A DNA stretch of 64,000 bases from Hofstenia miamia (lineage: Eukaryota; Xenacoelomorpha; Acoela), in NCBI GenBank assembly GCA_004352715.1, contig SCFE01000007.1, forward strand, positions 234,237 through 298,236, in the 5' to 3' direction. Positions 23,101 to 37,400 of the stretch are shown piece after piece. The stretch's first letter is position 1. Every line of letters starts with the position of its first letter. A program made the translations under genes and the position numbers. The notes below the pieces were generated by a model, which saw only the letters and a program-made list of their open reading frames with translations, had not been told where the DNA came from and did no database searches.

Positions 23101-26100
23101 ATCTTTAGCTCCATGTAAAACTATTTTTTATTTCCTGAATTTATCTATACTAGTTGGACAGTGTCGGTTAAAACAAATTATCAAATTTTCACTTTTGTAG
23201 GTTTCGATTATTATAATTATAATCCTATTACTCCATGACTTTTTATACTATGGACACAGTTAAAATACAATTCGATGCGTGCTTAATAGCTTGATGTTAA
23301 AATATTTTTTGCTTTTCGAATTGGACGTTCCGAAACAATCTCAAGAAACGTCAATCATTATAATTCTACAGCATCTGAATTGATTTGATTATATATTTTT
23401 TTAAGAGCTGATTAAATTTTATTATATAAATTATCCTAATTACAATCAAGAGAGATACAAATTTACAATTTACAAAATAAATTTACATGTACATGATCTA
23501 AAATCTTACTTATAATTTTTTTAACATTAGAATGAATTGTCATTTTTATGTTATTATTTTAATTAGAAGGATGCCATTGCACTTTTTCTTTAGTACGCAA
23601 TGTTTCTTGTGTTTCTTGACGTATAAAGCTTTAGTAGTCAATTTGAAGTCGCGATACAAGTGCCCTAGCTGTGCATCGAGCGATTGTCATTGACAATCTT
23701 ATTATATTGTAATCTGGAGATCAAAAATTAATGCTTTTTAGTAAGTTCAGTATAGGATGCATAACAAATAAGCTGGCTTTAAACGAATAACCTAATTAAC
23801 TCTGAATCATCGTAGCTCCAAAATTGTTCCCTGTCAATAACATATCGTTAATATAAAATTTAATAGTCAGACAAAATGTTTGGCAAGAATTGATCGTAGA
23901 GCCTTCCTAAAGTGATAATGAAACCAGTGTTGACCATATTTTTAAGTTTAACAAATTCATTTAACAAAGATGGACCAAAAATGAATTTCACTGAGACTAT
24001 TTAATTTCTGTGATTAAAAGCTGAATGAATTGATATTAAAATTATAGCTCAAGTAAAAAAAGTGGCCACTTTCAAAATTGGACTATTAATAGTTCAAAAT
24101 ATTGCCCAATACTCGAGGAATTTGTACCATACGACACCAGCTTATATCCCTATTCATAGATCTTAGAACAAGATGGAGCAACTCCTCATACCTCAAAATC
24201 GACAAAAGAATTTTTACAAATTATAATATTTAAGTTATCCAATGGCTACCGAATTCGCCAGATCTAGTACCCATAGAGAACGTGTGGCAGATTCTGAAAG
24301 ATTTTGTCTAGAAAAAAATCCCACAAATCGGAAAGAATTAAAGAGTTACATCCTTGAATTGCAACACCAAATAACTCAAGAAGTTAGAGTCCGTTTAATT
24401 GATTCAGTTTCAAGACGTTTATCTGTGTGTCACTCTTTGCATTGCAAGCTTCTCAAATAACTTTGTAACCAGGTTACAAGCTGAGACAATTATATTTTCA
24501 AATATATTTTATAAGCATCTACTTGTCTTTTGTTTGTTATCAAAAATGTGTTTATAATGCGGCCACTTTTTTTTACTTCAGCTATAGAATTAATTCCAGA
24601 ACAAGTGAGTAATACATATAACCTTTTTCATTTTTTAGCGATATTTGCATTATTTATACGGTGAACGTTATTGAATTCTCTAAGAGGCCACTAAGCGTTT
24701 GGATTACATGTACATTGTACATTCGAGAGAAAATCTTGTTACTATTGATATAAGTGTTATTGTAATTAACGATTTTACGTCGGGTAATTTGTGTCACAAA
24801 CGAAATGAGAACAATGTGCATTTATATATTTTAATGGCACAGTGAACAAATCGCAGCTATAAATCCTCTATCATCATTTTCAAATACAACAGAGTGTAAA
24901 TATTGGCTATATTTTCAATAAATTGATAAATACAAACTTACTTGTAGTCTATGTAACACATATAAATTGCATGAAAAATTAGTTTTTATTGAGACAGATT
25001 AAGAATTTGGGCAGTAGAGTACAATATGTATCGGGCCGCAACCAGAAACTAATTTTAGGTCGTATTGAATTATTAAAGATACTTCGGAAAATTCAAATTG
25101 ATCAGACATAATTATAAATCATTATATTAAAATTTGTTCGCTAGATGGCAGATCTATCCAGTAATGCCATTTATTAGCTATTGTCGCACCATTAATGGGA
25201 TTTGGGAACTGATAAGTAATACTTTTTGAAAATTGAAATTAAACTTTAATGCAATGCATACATTATAACAATATTACAATAATTTCTTTGTAAAATTGTA
25301 CAATTTAAATTTTATTTAAGTTTTTTGCTTTATTGGTTATGATGGAACCGGCGACCGGCTGGCCGGGGTAGTAATTTCAAGAAAGGCCGTAAAATTACCG
25401 CTGCTTACCGGAAAAAATTGAAAAAATATTTCTTGTTTTATCTGATAAGCAGGACAAATTTTGGAACAAAATCTTATGAAAATCTAAAGGTGTGACAAAT
25501 TTTATTTTTTCAGCAGGCTACAACATTGCATTTAGAATTATAGTTTAATTTATCTCGTTGGAATGTCTCGCTAACCCTATTTCCACTAGTGTTACTTTTA
25601 CGTAACAAGCCGATTTTTCCGCATTTTGAACAACTATCCAAGCCTGTAAAGAAATATTGAAATTTTTTTACACTGTCACATCTATGGTGTACGACGCACT
25701 CATTCATCCATGAACATATATGCTAAATCTCATACGATTATGCCTGAATTACATGCAAATAAGAATTATTTTTCAATGAGAAATTCGATTTTTGACAAAA
25801 TTTTCAAATTCCATACCTAGTGTTCAGATAATGAGGTGGTCTAATCCCTATGGGAACAACAACTACCTTGAAATATTTTGTTTTTTTAGTATTTAAAGAT
25901 CGTCATCAGCTTATGAGTTAAATGCGTTTAAAAATTTTTTGTTTAAGTCATCACAGATGTTGATAAATCCATAGTGAATCAATTGTTTCAAATGATCCAA
26001 AAAGTATTTTATCATTTTCATTCTTATTTCTATTTCCCTTTGTTCTCCTAGCACCTCATTTGTGGTTTTAGGCATATGACAATGCCTTCTAAATAAAAAC

Positions 26101-29100
26101 TAAAATATGCTATGACAAAGATATACATTGTATCATAGCGTTTTATATATTGACTACAGAATTCTCGCTTACTTTGCAGCACTGTACCAACNNNNNNNTA
26201 TGAGATCAAAAGCAATGAATTGCAATTATTCGCTTCATAAAGTTCCATGTAAAATAATGCTTTTTAGTAAGTTCAATATAGGATGCACAACAAATAAGCT
26301 GGCTTTAAACGAATAGCCTAATTAACTCTGAATCATCGTAGCCCCGAAATTGTTCCCTGTCAATAACATATCGTTAATATAAAATTTAATAGTCAGACAA
26401 AGAAATGTTTGGCAAGAATTGATCGTAGAGCCTTCCTAGTAATAATGAGAAACCAGTGTGGACCATATTTTTAAGTTTAACAAATTCATTTAACAAAGAT
26501 GGACCAAAAATGCATTTCACTGAGACTATTTAATTTCTGTGATTAAAAGCTGAATGAATTGATATCAAAATTATAGCTCAGTAAAAAGGGTGGCCGCTTT
26601 CAAAATTGGACTTTTAATAGTTTAAAATATTGCCCAATACTCGAGGAATTTGTACCATACGAAACCAGCTTATAACCCTATTCATAGATCTTAGAACAAG
26701 ATGGAGCAACCCCTCATACCTCAAAATCGACAAAAGAATTTTTACAAATTATAATATTTAAGTTATCCAATGGCTACCGAATTCGCCAGATCTAGTACCC
26801 ATAGAGAACGTGTGGCAGATTCTGAAAGATTTTGTCTAGAAAAAAATCCCACAAATCGGAAAGAATTAAAGAGTTACATCATTGAATTGCAACACCAAAT
26901 AACTCAAGAAGTTAGAGTCCGTTTAATTGATTCAGTTTCAAGACGTTTATCTGTGTGTCACTCTTTGCATTGCAAGCTTCTCAAATAACTTTGTAACCAG
27001 GTTACAAGCTGAGACAATTATATTTTCAAATATATTTTATAAGCATCTACTTGTCTTTTGTTTGTTATCAAAAATGTGTTTATAATGCGGCCACTTTTTT
27101 TTACTTCAGCTATAGAATTAATTCCAGAACAAGTGAGTAATACATATAACCTTTTTCATTTTTTAGCGATATTTGCATTATTTATACGGTGAACGTTATT
27201 GAATTCTCTAAGAGGCCACTAAGCGTTTGGATTACATGTACATTGTACATTCGAGAGAAAATCTTGTTACTATTGATATAAGTGTTATTGTAATTAACGA
27301 TTTTACGTCGGGTAATTTGTGTCACAAACGAAATGAGAACAATGTGCATTTATATATTTTAATGGCACAGTGAACAAATCGCAGCTATAAATCCTCTATC
27401 ATCATTTTCAAATACAACAGAGTGTAAACATTGGCTATATTTTCAATAAATTGATAAATACAAACTTTCTTGTAGTCTATGTAACACATATCCATTGCAT
27501 GAAAAATTAGTTTTTATTGAGACAGATTAAGAATTTGGGCAGTAGAGTACAATATGTATCGGGCCGCAACCAGAAACTAATTTTAGGTCGTATCGAATTA
27601 TTAAAGATACTTCTGAAAATTCAAATTGATCAGACATAATTATAAATCATTATATTAAAATTTGTTCGCTAGATGGCAGATCTATCCAGTAATGCCATTT
27701 ATTAGCTATTGTCGCACCATTAATGGGATTTGGGAACTGATAAGTAATACTTTTTGAAAATTGAAATTAAACTTTAATGCAATGCATACATTATAACAAT
27801 ATTACAATAATTTCTTTGTAAAATTGTACAATTTAAATTTTATTTAAGTTTTTTGCTTTATTGGTTATGATGGAACCGGCTGGCCGGGGTAGTAATTTCA
27901 AGAAAGGCCGTAAAATTACCGCTGCTTACCGGAAAAAATTGAAAAAATATTTCTTGTTTTATCTGATAAGCAGGACAAATTTTGGAACAAAATCTTATGA
28001 AAATCTAAAGGTGTGACAAATTTTATTTTTTCAGCAGGCTACAACATTGCATTTAGAATTATAGTTTAATTTATCTCGTTGGAATGTCTCGCTAACCCTA
28101 TTTCCACTAGTGTTACTTTTACGTAACAAGCCGATTTTTCCGCATTTTGAACAACTATCCAAGCCTGTAAATTTGAAATATGTGAAAAAGTTTTCACAGG
28201 TGATGTTATGACCTTTTCCAGGAAACACTTAAGGCAAGTTTTAAAGCGTTTTTTCCAAGTTGATCCATTTTCAAGTTTACTTCTTTTTGCATGATAAAGA
28301 CATAATATCTATCACATATTTGTTTGTCAAACTTCTCAACACCTAAAACTTAAGACCATATTTTTTCTGATTGCTTTGCATTAAGTCCATCAGTGTAGTG
28401 TCCTAATCAAGTGTTAGGAAAAAGCAAGAAACATCGTTTATATATTTTCTCGAAATCTTTTAAAAATATCTCTATTATGCTTAAATATAAATATATTAAA
28501 TATTCTCAAATACCTCATTGTGTTTTTATCTAAACAAATGTGTATTTAAAAAAAATCTTGAACTGATCTTGGCTCATGTAATAAATGAGAAAACAATCCA
28601 GATCCATTACTAAAATTTTTAAGAAAATCTTCTCTTGATATAGAGGAAGAATTTGAATTCTTCAAATTAAGCTAGGGTAAATTTAATTCTACCTTTCCCA
28701 TCACAATTGCTTGTGTTGTCACAAATACTTCGTAAAATATCACCAGAGATGGCATCTTTCCAATGCCACTCATCCATTTTCAGAATCAATATGTCTCCGA
28801 TATCTCTTGATGCAGTGCACGAATAGGCCAGATTTGGGCCGTGTCTATGGTTTAGAGGCTGAATTAGGCTTGGGACAAAGTTTTGGCCCAATCACTATCT
28901 CTTTATATAACATAAATGCTGAACATAGCAGCTAGTAGTATAATTGGTCAGATCTAACCACTTTAGGCATTTGAGGGTTGTAAGCGAGTAGTATGCTATC
29001 AAATACTTTTCTAAAATTCATTTTTTGATTAATCCATTTAACTTGCAAAATTAAGAAATATCATAGATCTTCATCACTGGAAAACTCATAGTTGACTAGT

Positions 29101-32100
29101 ACTATGAGATCAAAAGCAATGAATTGCAATTATTCGCGTCATGAAGTTCCATGTAAATTTCAATCGGGGCAATCTTTTGGATCCATTGGCAGCTGATGTG
29201 ATTACACAACGCTTGCTTGAAACCAATTTTTTAATAACGAAACTAATCTATATACATTAAGAGTAAGGAATTTATATTCTATTTAGTTGGACCAGAGGAA
29301 CTAAGCATGCCTGAATTTCAAATTGTGGAAGAAGGATCTAAATTGGATATCAATTGCAGAACAAGTTCAAACCCTGAAGCTGATTTTTCTAGATCATCTT
29401 CTTTATATGATAAAGCTTATAATTCTATAAAATGGGCGCACGTTGTCAACAGAACACACAATGGTACAGTAAAGCAATGCAGAGCTACAAATCCAATGTC
29501 ATCGTTATCAAGAACAGCAATATGTCTTATCATTGTAAATTGTTGTTTTAATTAAATTTCTTCATTATTATTGCATTTTTAATAGATGGTCCTGATTCAA
29601 TGAATTTTGCAGACATCTACTACTTTAATGAGTCCGATTTTGCTACAATTGCATGCTCTGTTGCCTCAAACCCTGAAGCCAACTTTAGTAAGTCGACTCA
29701 TGGGTACATGTGGTATAAGCCAAAAAATTCAATTGTGTGGAGTCACCCTAACATTTCAAGATCACAGAACGGTTCCCAGATAAGATGCCACGCAGAAAGT
29801 ACCTTCAACTCAAATTCCGTTTCAAAGATGTCAACACTTGTAGTTTATTGTAGGCTTCTATGAGATATTTTTATAAATATCATTTTTACATTTAGATGGA
29901 CCATATGTGTTCATGAATAAAACTATATCTGTTCATGAAGGCAATTTTGCCAGTATAGACTGCGAAGTCATTTCATATCCACCAGCAACCACTGACTCTT
30001 CAACATCAGGATATATCAAAATTAAAAACAGTATTATATGGAAAATATCCACAGTGACTAAAGAAATGGACCAAAAAGAATTTCAGTGTATAGCTTATAA
30101 TAGCAAAACGAGGGTCTATGGAAGAGCCTCAACAAAATTAACCGTATATTGTATGTAATTGTGTAAGTCCCCATACTAATTTTCTTTTAGTTTCACCCGA
30201 TGTTGCATTTGGAAAAACTGTGTATTTCTTAGAGGAAGAAGAAAATTGTGAAATTGAATGTGTCGTTAGAAAATCCAACCCCAACATTACACATTTATCA
30301 TTGATAATCATGGGACAAGTTGTTAAGAAAATTGAAAATGATATGCAAATTAAATGGTCTGCTGATAGATCGCTAAACGGGAGAGATGTAACATGCGTTG
30401 CTGAAAATGAATTTTATAGAAAAGAAGTTAAGTCGCAGATTATCGTACACTGTAAGATTTTACTGTATTTTTAAGAAAAATCTGCGATGAAATGTTTATC
30501 TATCTTTAACTTGATATAAAATAACTTATCTCATAAACCTACAATAGTAATTAACAGGTTTTGAATATATTAAGGTATAGTGCTTGCCACAAAAATCAAA
30601 ATCATTTCTTAAAATAAATCATGAATGATGCTTTTTTCATCGTGGTATTTTGCATAAATTCGTTAAAAGAATTTTTTTATAAATTTTTGCACCTAATGGA
30701 TTGCATGCAAAATTGATATTGAGAGGGTTTTGAGAATTAATTGCAGTTAGTTAATTTAACTTTCTAGACATTAACACATATTGCTAATTCAGAAAGCATT
30801 CTTACAGCAAGACCAGCTTTAGTGATAGCGTTAATTATATTTTATTTGTACATACATCAGACTTGTCAACGAGCCGTAATTTCCAAGTTGGGCTCGCTTA
30901 TAATTTTGAGTGAGTTCGGCTCGGCACGGCTCGGCTCGCCACATAAAATCTTTCGTTTCAGCTTGATTTTTTTTAAATATTGTGCTTTCAGAATTTTTTC
31001 CACTGCTCTTCCTATTATTTAATAAATATTTCTAAAATAAGATTAAAAGTACGAAATATTGAATAAAAAAAATAAGAAAAATCTGCATAATTAAATTAAC
31101 GAGCAGCACTATAAATTTGGTTTGCATAAAAACTGCTCGTTTTGGGCTCGTTGTATATCCAGTACTCTGCTCAAGCTCGGCTCGGCTCGGCTCATTGACA
31201 AGTCTGACATACATATATGTGTCTGGACAATTAATCAAAGTTAGAGCATATTTGCTATAGGGCAGTTTGTTTACACCTTCAATTCAATAAAAAAATCTTC
31301 TGTATATAGAAATTAAATTTGTATTATAAAAGTGCATGTTAGATGGACCAGAAATTTCGATGCAGAACTTCATCGAAATACATGAAGGTGAAGATATGGA
31401 AATTGAATGCAATGTTGAATCCTTTCCACCAGCAAAATTTCAAAATTCAACTGATGGGTTTATACAATACTTTACAAACAGAATCACTTGGAAAGTTGAG
31501 CAAATATCAAGAACGTACGATCAGAGCATTTATCGCTGCAGCGCTTTAAATGAGAAGACTCAAAAGACCAGAAACGCTTCAACAATAGTGAATGTGTTTT
31601 GTATGTTGAAACTAATTATATTTCCTTACAAGTTTCTTAGATGCTCCTGAGATAACAATGAATGTTTCTGAGGTAAACTTAGTAGAAGATGATTACATTT
31701 CGGTGGAGTGCAAAGTTCTTAGTTCCAATCCACCAACTTCAACTCTTATTCTTAAAATCAACAACGATCACTTTTTGGAATCCTCACTAACGGATTCATT
31801 AACATTTCAGTTACAAGTTAATAGAAGTCACCTTGGGAAAATTGAGTGCATTGGAAGAAATTCATTTTATGAGAATTCGGTGGCCTCAAATTTATCAGTT
31901 TATTGTAAGTGCATTTCCTATGATATTCTAGTAACTCCACTTTAGATGTTGATTTTAATATAGCAGAAATGAAATCTACTGTCAACCAAGTCTTCAAAAT
32001 TACAGAGATAAAATCCTTTCCTGCACTTTGCAACATTACACTCCTTAGAAATGGCAGCATTTTATGGACAAAAAGTCTTTCTAAAAACTTTGAATTTGAT

Positions 32101-34413
32101 GTTACAAGTTCAAATGTGTATTATGAGTACATTCTTGAGATATCAAATGAATTCACATCGAAGCAGTTTACTCTTGAAGGCATCGAATTGCGTAAGAATT
32201 TTACTTATTTAGTAATTTTTTAATGCTGCATGATCAAAACAAACCTATTTGCGGCTTTCTCAAAACTTTTCTAAGACTTTCTAGGCCTGTTATCACAATT
32301 CTCAATACGTTATGATCCTCCTATAATAAAAACACTCAACATTGTTTTCATGATAAGGAAATTGAATTTCACTGCTTGGATGAAATAATGGAGGCTATTT
32401 CAATTCCTATCATTTCACATTATATAGAAAAAAGAAATTTTTACAATTATCATTTAAAAATTTGTAAACAGCAGCGCACGTTTGCGACATTAAGTAGACA
32501 TTTCAGTGTGTGAAAACCAATATAAAAATTTCCTTTCAAAATCGTTTCCTAAGTTATATTTTTTCTGTATTCGTTTTTGAAGCATCGTAGCACGAACTTG
32601 CATTGAACTCTGGCAGTGAAAATTATAGCAATCTAATAAATATGTAAATAATGATAGTAATAAATGACTTATTTCCTATTATGAAAATGCAAATATCCCT
32701 CGCAAAACAACGTTTTCGAATTTTTGAAGCTGGTCGATGTCAGTGAAATTTGGATACTGGCTCGTCGATGCATTGCTAATACGATATATAGCACTGCATA
32801 ACAGTGTTTTTCCCAAAATAAGGAGTGTTCATTATAGATATAGCTTTTTAGCATAAAGCAATAATCATTACAAGACATGAATTTTTCAGTAATGTGGGTA
32901 GATCATTAAAGTGTAAAATAAGAACACTAATTGATTTAGATGAGCTAATGGCAGGCGCTGTTTAATTTGTGCAATTTACTTTTTAAGCACTTGCAGAAAT
33001 TAAAATTTTTAATGCTAAGTACCATTCAATTTTATTTAGCCCGCACATATAAGAATTAAACGATGATTAATATTTTGTATCAAAAGTATATAGAAAGGGT
33101 AAGGAATTTATCAGCTAGATGGTTAATAAACCATAAGAAAAAATACGACCAAGAACAGATCTTCATCAAACTCCGCTGGTAACATTTTTAAATTAAGATG
33201 ATGTACTATTGATAATATTTAGTTAGATATGATTTTGGAAGTTTTAAAAACAATGTAAAGTTTTTTAATGAGTAAATCTTAAGAGCAAAACGAATTGCCT
33301 TTAAAATACCGAAATATAGTACAGGCTTAAAGTTTTCGAACGTCAATTTGCAATTTGGAAGCTTAATAAACAGGTTATTGTCACGCGCAGGAATTGGAGC
33401 AATCATTGATATCTTCCAAAGAGTACTCTTATCCAAGTAATAAGTATGAAGCTTAAGCATGTGCTTTTCTATGTATGTTGAATATCTAACGAGGAAAGAT
33501 CCAGGTAATTTTTCAAAATCAGACTCAGGAGAAGACAATACTTTCAATGAAATAATCAATATATTAGGATGTATATACTCAGACTGAAATTCTGCGGTTC
33601 CAAAAGTTCTGAAGAATTAAAATGAAAATCTGACAGAAAGTTATTAGTACGTAGTTCGACTGAACAATTTTTTGAACAGTGCTAAAACAGAGTTGCTCAT
33701 TCTCTCAAAATCTTCCAAATTTGAGGGCTAAATTTAAAAAAATTATTTTATGTATCTGAAACAGTATGCGGTTGATTCTGTATGCGACTTAGGTTTTGCG
33801 CTTACAAATGAACTATCAGTGGGGGTTTCATAATGCAGATTATTAAAACAAAAGTGAATTAATTAAAATTCAGTGCCTAATAATACATAAATTTGAGGTC
33901 ATGCCCTGAAATTTTACTCTATAATATAAAACATTAAAGTTAAAATCAAATCCTAACATTCTCAAGTATATTATTGTTAACCGATATTTTATATAAATTC
34001 ACTTAGACAAAGGTGAAAACGCATCCAGTTTGAAGCGGATAGCAATAGGCGGATCTTTTTTCATCATTGCGGGCATTATCGTCATATTTTTAGCAATAGG
34101 GGTTCTTCGCCGTTTCTACGGTAACTTTGTTTCAAATCAAACTTCTAGTGTTTTTAGCAATTCTAGCAAATAACAATGGGGAAAACGATTCAAAAACGGA
34201 TTTGGTTGATAATCCCTACAACACATCAGGTAATTCCGATAATTGATTTAAAAAATATGTTTGTTGGAACACCAAATTGATAAGAAAATTTAAAGATATA
34301 TCAGGTACTTCTATATATATATATATATATANNNNNNNNNNNNNNNNNNNNNNNNNNNNNNNNNNNNNNNNNNNNNNNNNNNNNNNNNNNNNNNNNNNNN
34401 NNNNNNNNNNNNN

Positions 34414-34450
<37 letters not shown>

Positions 34451-37400
34451 AGCGTTGCAAACGAGTCGACCTTAGGAAATGTTGTATATTTTCTGCATTT
34501 GTATTTGAACGGAATTTTCTCAAGTTCTTCTTAAGACAAAAAGCTAAAATTTTTACTTTTATGCAAAAAGTCAACACCCTAGTATTTATACATGTATATA
34601 TCTATTTCTATAGATTTACAAATTAATGAGTTGTTTTGTTTGCCCATATATATATATATATATATATACGTTCTTTAAGCTGCAAAGGCAAGCGAGCACG
34701 TGCATAACTTTTTAACAAATACATTACCTGTTTACACATAGGCCTACTAAGGCTGATTAATTCGAATAATGAATTAAATAATATATTTATTTAGACTATA
34801 TTTCAAAAATCGCCACGCAGAATTGCGATCACATTTATACAATCCCTACAAAAGGTGAGTGAAATGAAATTAAAATTTAAATATTTTCATGCTGGAATTT
34901 TAGCCAATGTCATCGTTGAAAATGAACTCTATAATAACCATTTCAATGGTATGATTGTTTGTTATTTCATATAGCCTATGTTAATCAATATTTCTCTTGG
35001 AATATTAAACTTAAATTAAGAATGTCATTTCTTTCTTAGAAAAAAATTATCCATCTAAATAATGCTGCCTCATAGTGATTTTTTCAAAGAACTGTGTAGG
35101 ATCACAGGATGAGAGAATTCTTAATACATGAATTTTGATATTTGCCAAATTCAAATGTTTGTAAAGACTTATTTCAGATTTAGGTGACAACAGTACAAGC
35201 AAACAAGCTTTTGATGACCATATTTACACAGATGTTGGAAAACGTATGTAAATCTTTCAAATTTAACATTTAGTCAAGTGAAATCTATCAAATTTCTTTG
35301 ATTCTACAATTTTTTCAATTATTTACATATAATATACATTCCAACTTTGCTGCAAGGGCCCGAATACAGATTCGGTACCTCGAGCATATCACGAGCTCGA
35401 ATTTGACCAGTTACATCTTGTAGAATTATTCCAAGCCTAGCATCTTTTGCTTTAATATTATTAGCCCTAATTACACATTTGTTACACTAATGCTGTGCTT
35501 TACACAAGTATATTTATTTCATTGAAAGATCTAATTAATTACTAAGGTGTATCTTTCATGGGATCTAAAAAAATTAATTACATTGCGTTTGAAATTTTAG
35601 CAAAATTTTGGTGAGCTTGACTCGAATCTGAGGTCATGCCCGCTTTGATAATCAAAATATTGAATTCTCAGATCCTTAAAAGAGATTAATAATATCTTGA
35701 GGTTTTAGTCAACTCACATTATGAAAAAATATAATTTAATTGCTGATTTTTATTTTAGAAGTAAGTCTTCAAGAATATCAGTCTGCTGATAATCACGTGT
35801 ATGAGGAGTTTGATGCACGTAAGAAGCATTCAGTTATATAAAACTTTCTACTAATCAATGCTATATTTATTTTGAATAAATTTTTGAAAAATTCAAAATG
35901 TTAAACAATTCTCAATTTTGTTAAAATTTACCATGAGCTCTCTAAGAAAATATTTTCTCAAAAATTGATCATTCTCAATCCTTAAATAATGCAATGTTTA
36001 TGAACTCACCTTCTAAACGTTGAATGGCAATCGTACCATTTTTGCTACAGTAACATTGATTTATTGGCATAAACTTCTTAGAATTGAAAGGTGGTCATTT
36101 CATAACCAATTTCACAGCGCTTAGTGAACCCCTCTTGTAATATTTCTTATGCATTGATTCACATGAGATATCCATTAAGACAATATTTTTCAGTATAATA
36201 AAGTTCTGTCTTAAAAGAGTTGAGAAGCATATTTTATTTCAAAAATTTCTGGTGACATAAAACTTAGAACAGTTTTTAAAAGATATCCATCACGTTAAAT
36301 TTCTAGTTATTGGCAATGTAAAATTTTTGAAATTTTAGCAAAATATAGTAATTAATAATTAGTTTATGCATATTTTACTATGTGCTTATTGCAGAAAATT
36401 GCAAATAATTGACGAATAGAAATTCTTTGTTGTATAATTTGTTAATTAATTGAAAGAAGAACATCGTGAATTGTTGAAATGCAATTATATACAATGAAGT
36501 TTTCGAGCGAAAATGATTTTGGTATGGGAAAAAACTTATCTGACAACCCTATATTTAACTCAATGCTATCTGTCTGAAACTTATGTGATAAACGTCATTA
36601 CATATATACTGTAGGTTAAAATTCCAATACTATTGTGTCTGCGAAAAGTAACGATGAAGAAGATGGCTGCACAGCTATTCGAGGCATATAGAGACCCCAA
36701 CATGCAGTACTTTGACAAAGTGGATACGGAAATTTAAAATGGTGCAAGCTATTGTTGAGAATGAAATCAAAATTGTAAGGTCCATTTTTTGTGATTTTAG
36801 CGGTTCTTCGCTCATCGATTATGCCAATAAGTGTGCACAACCATTTTTTGTTATATGATAATGCTTCCATTGAAGTATTGCACTTCTAGATTACCCAAAC
36901 TTGCTCATCCCCTTACCATTGTACAGCCCGGATCTCGATCCAAATCATTCTTTTTGTTTCATTACCTGAAGTCTTACTTAAAAAGTAAGCAATTTGATAG
37001 AGGCACTCAACTTCTAGACGTCCCTTCGGTGATTATTGAGCTTTTCAGAAGATGAGGCTATATCTTGAGAATGAAGCGGGCTACATTGAGAAGTAAGCCA
37101 CAGACTTATTGAGTCTACCACATATATAATTGCGAAAGAGTATATGCAAGCTTAGATTAAATCAATTTTATCACAAATAAATAAAAGCGAATATTATAGC
37201 ATCTACGTATAACCTACTAAAAAGTCATTATGTACAATAAATCTAGTTTTCAAATTCTCCTTGCTGCAATATTTCGAAATGATACCATAAAGCTTTCAAT
37301 GAATCGACAACGCCATTGCCATTGACCTAATCAGCTATAAAAACAACATTATATTTGCTCTAAAATGCTATCATTCCAAAAATATACCTCAATCTGAAAA

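Noticed and set aside
36616-36870. - strand open frame at 36616-36870 as a gene
   Set aside because: It is antisense to a mariner remnant and has no domain.
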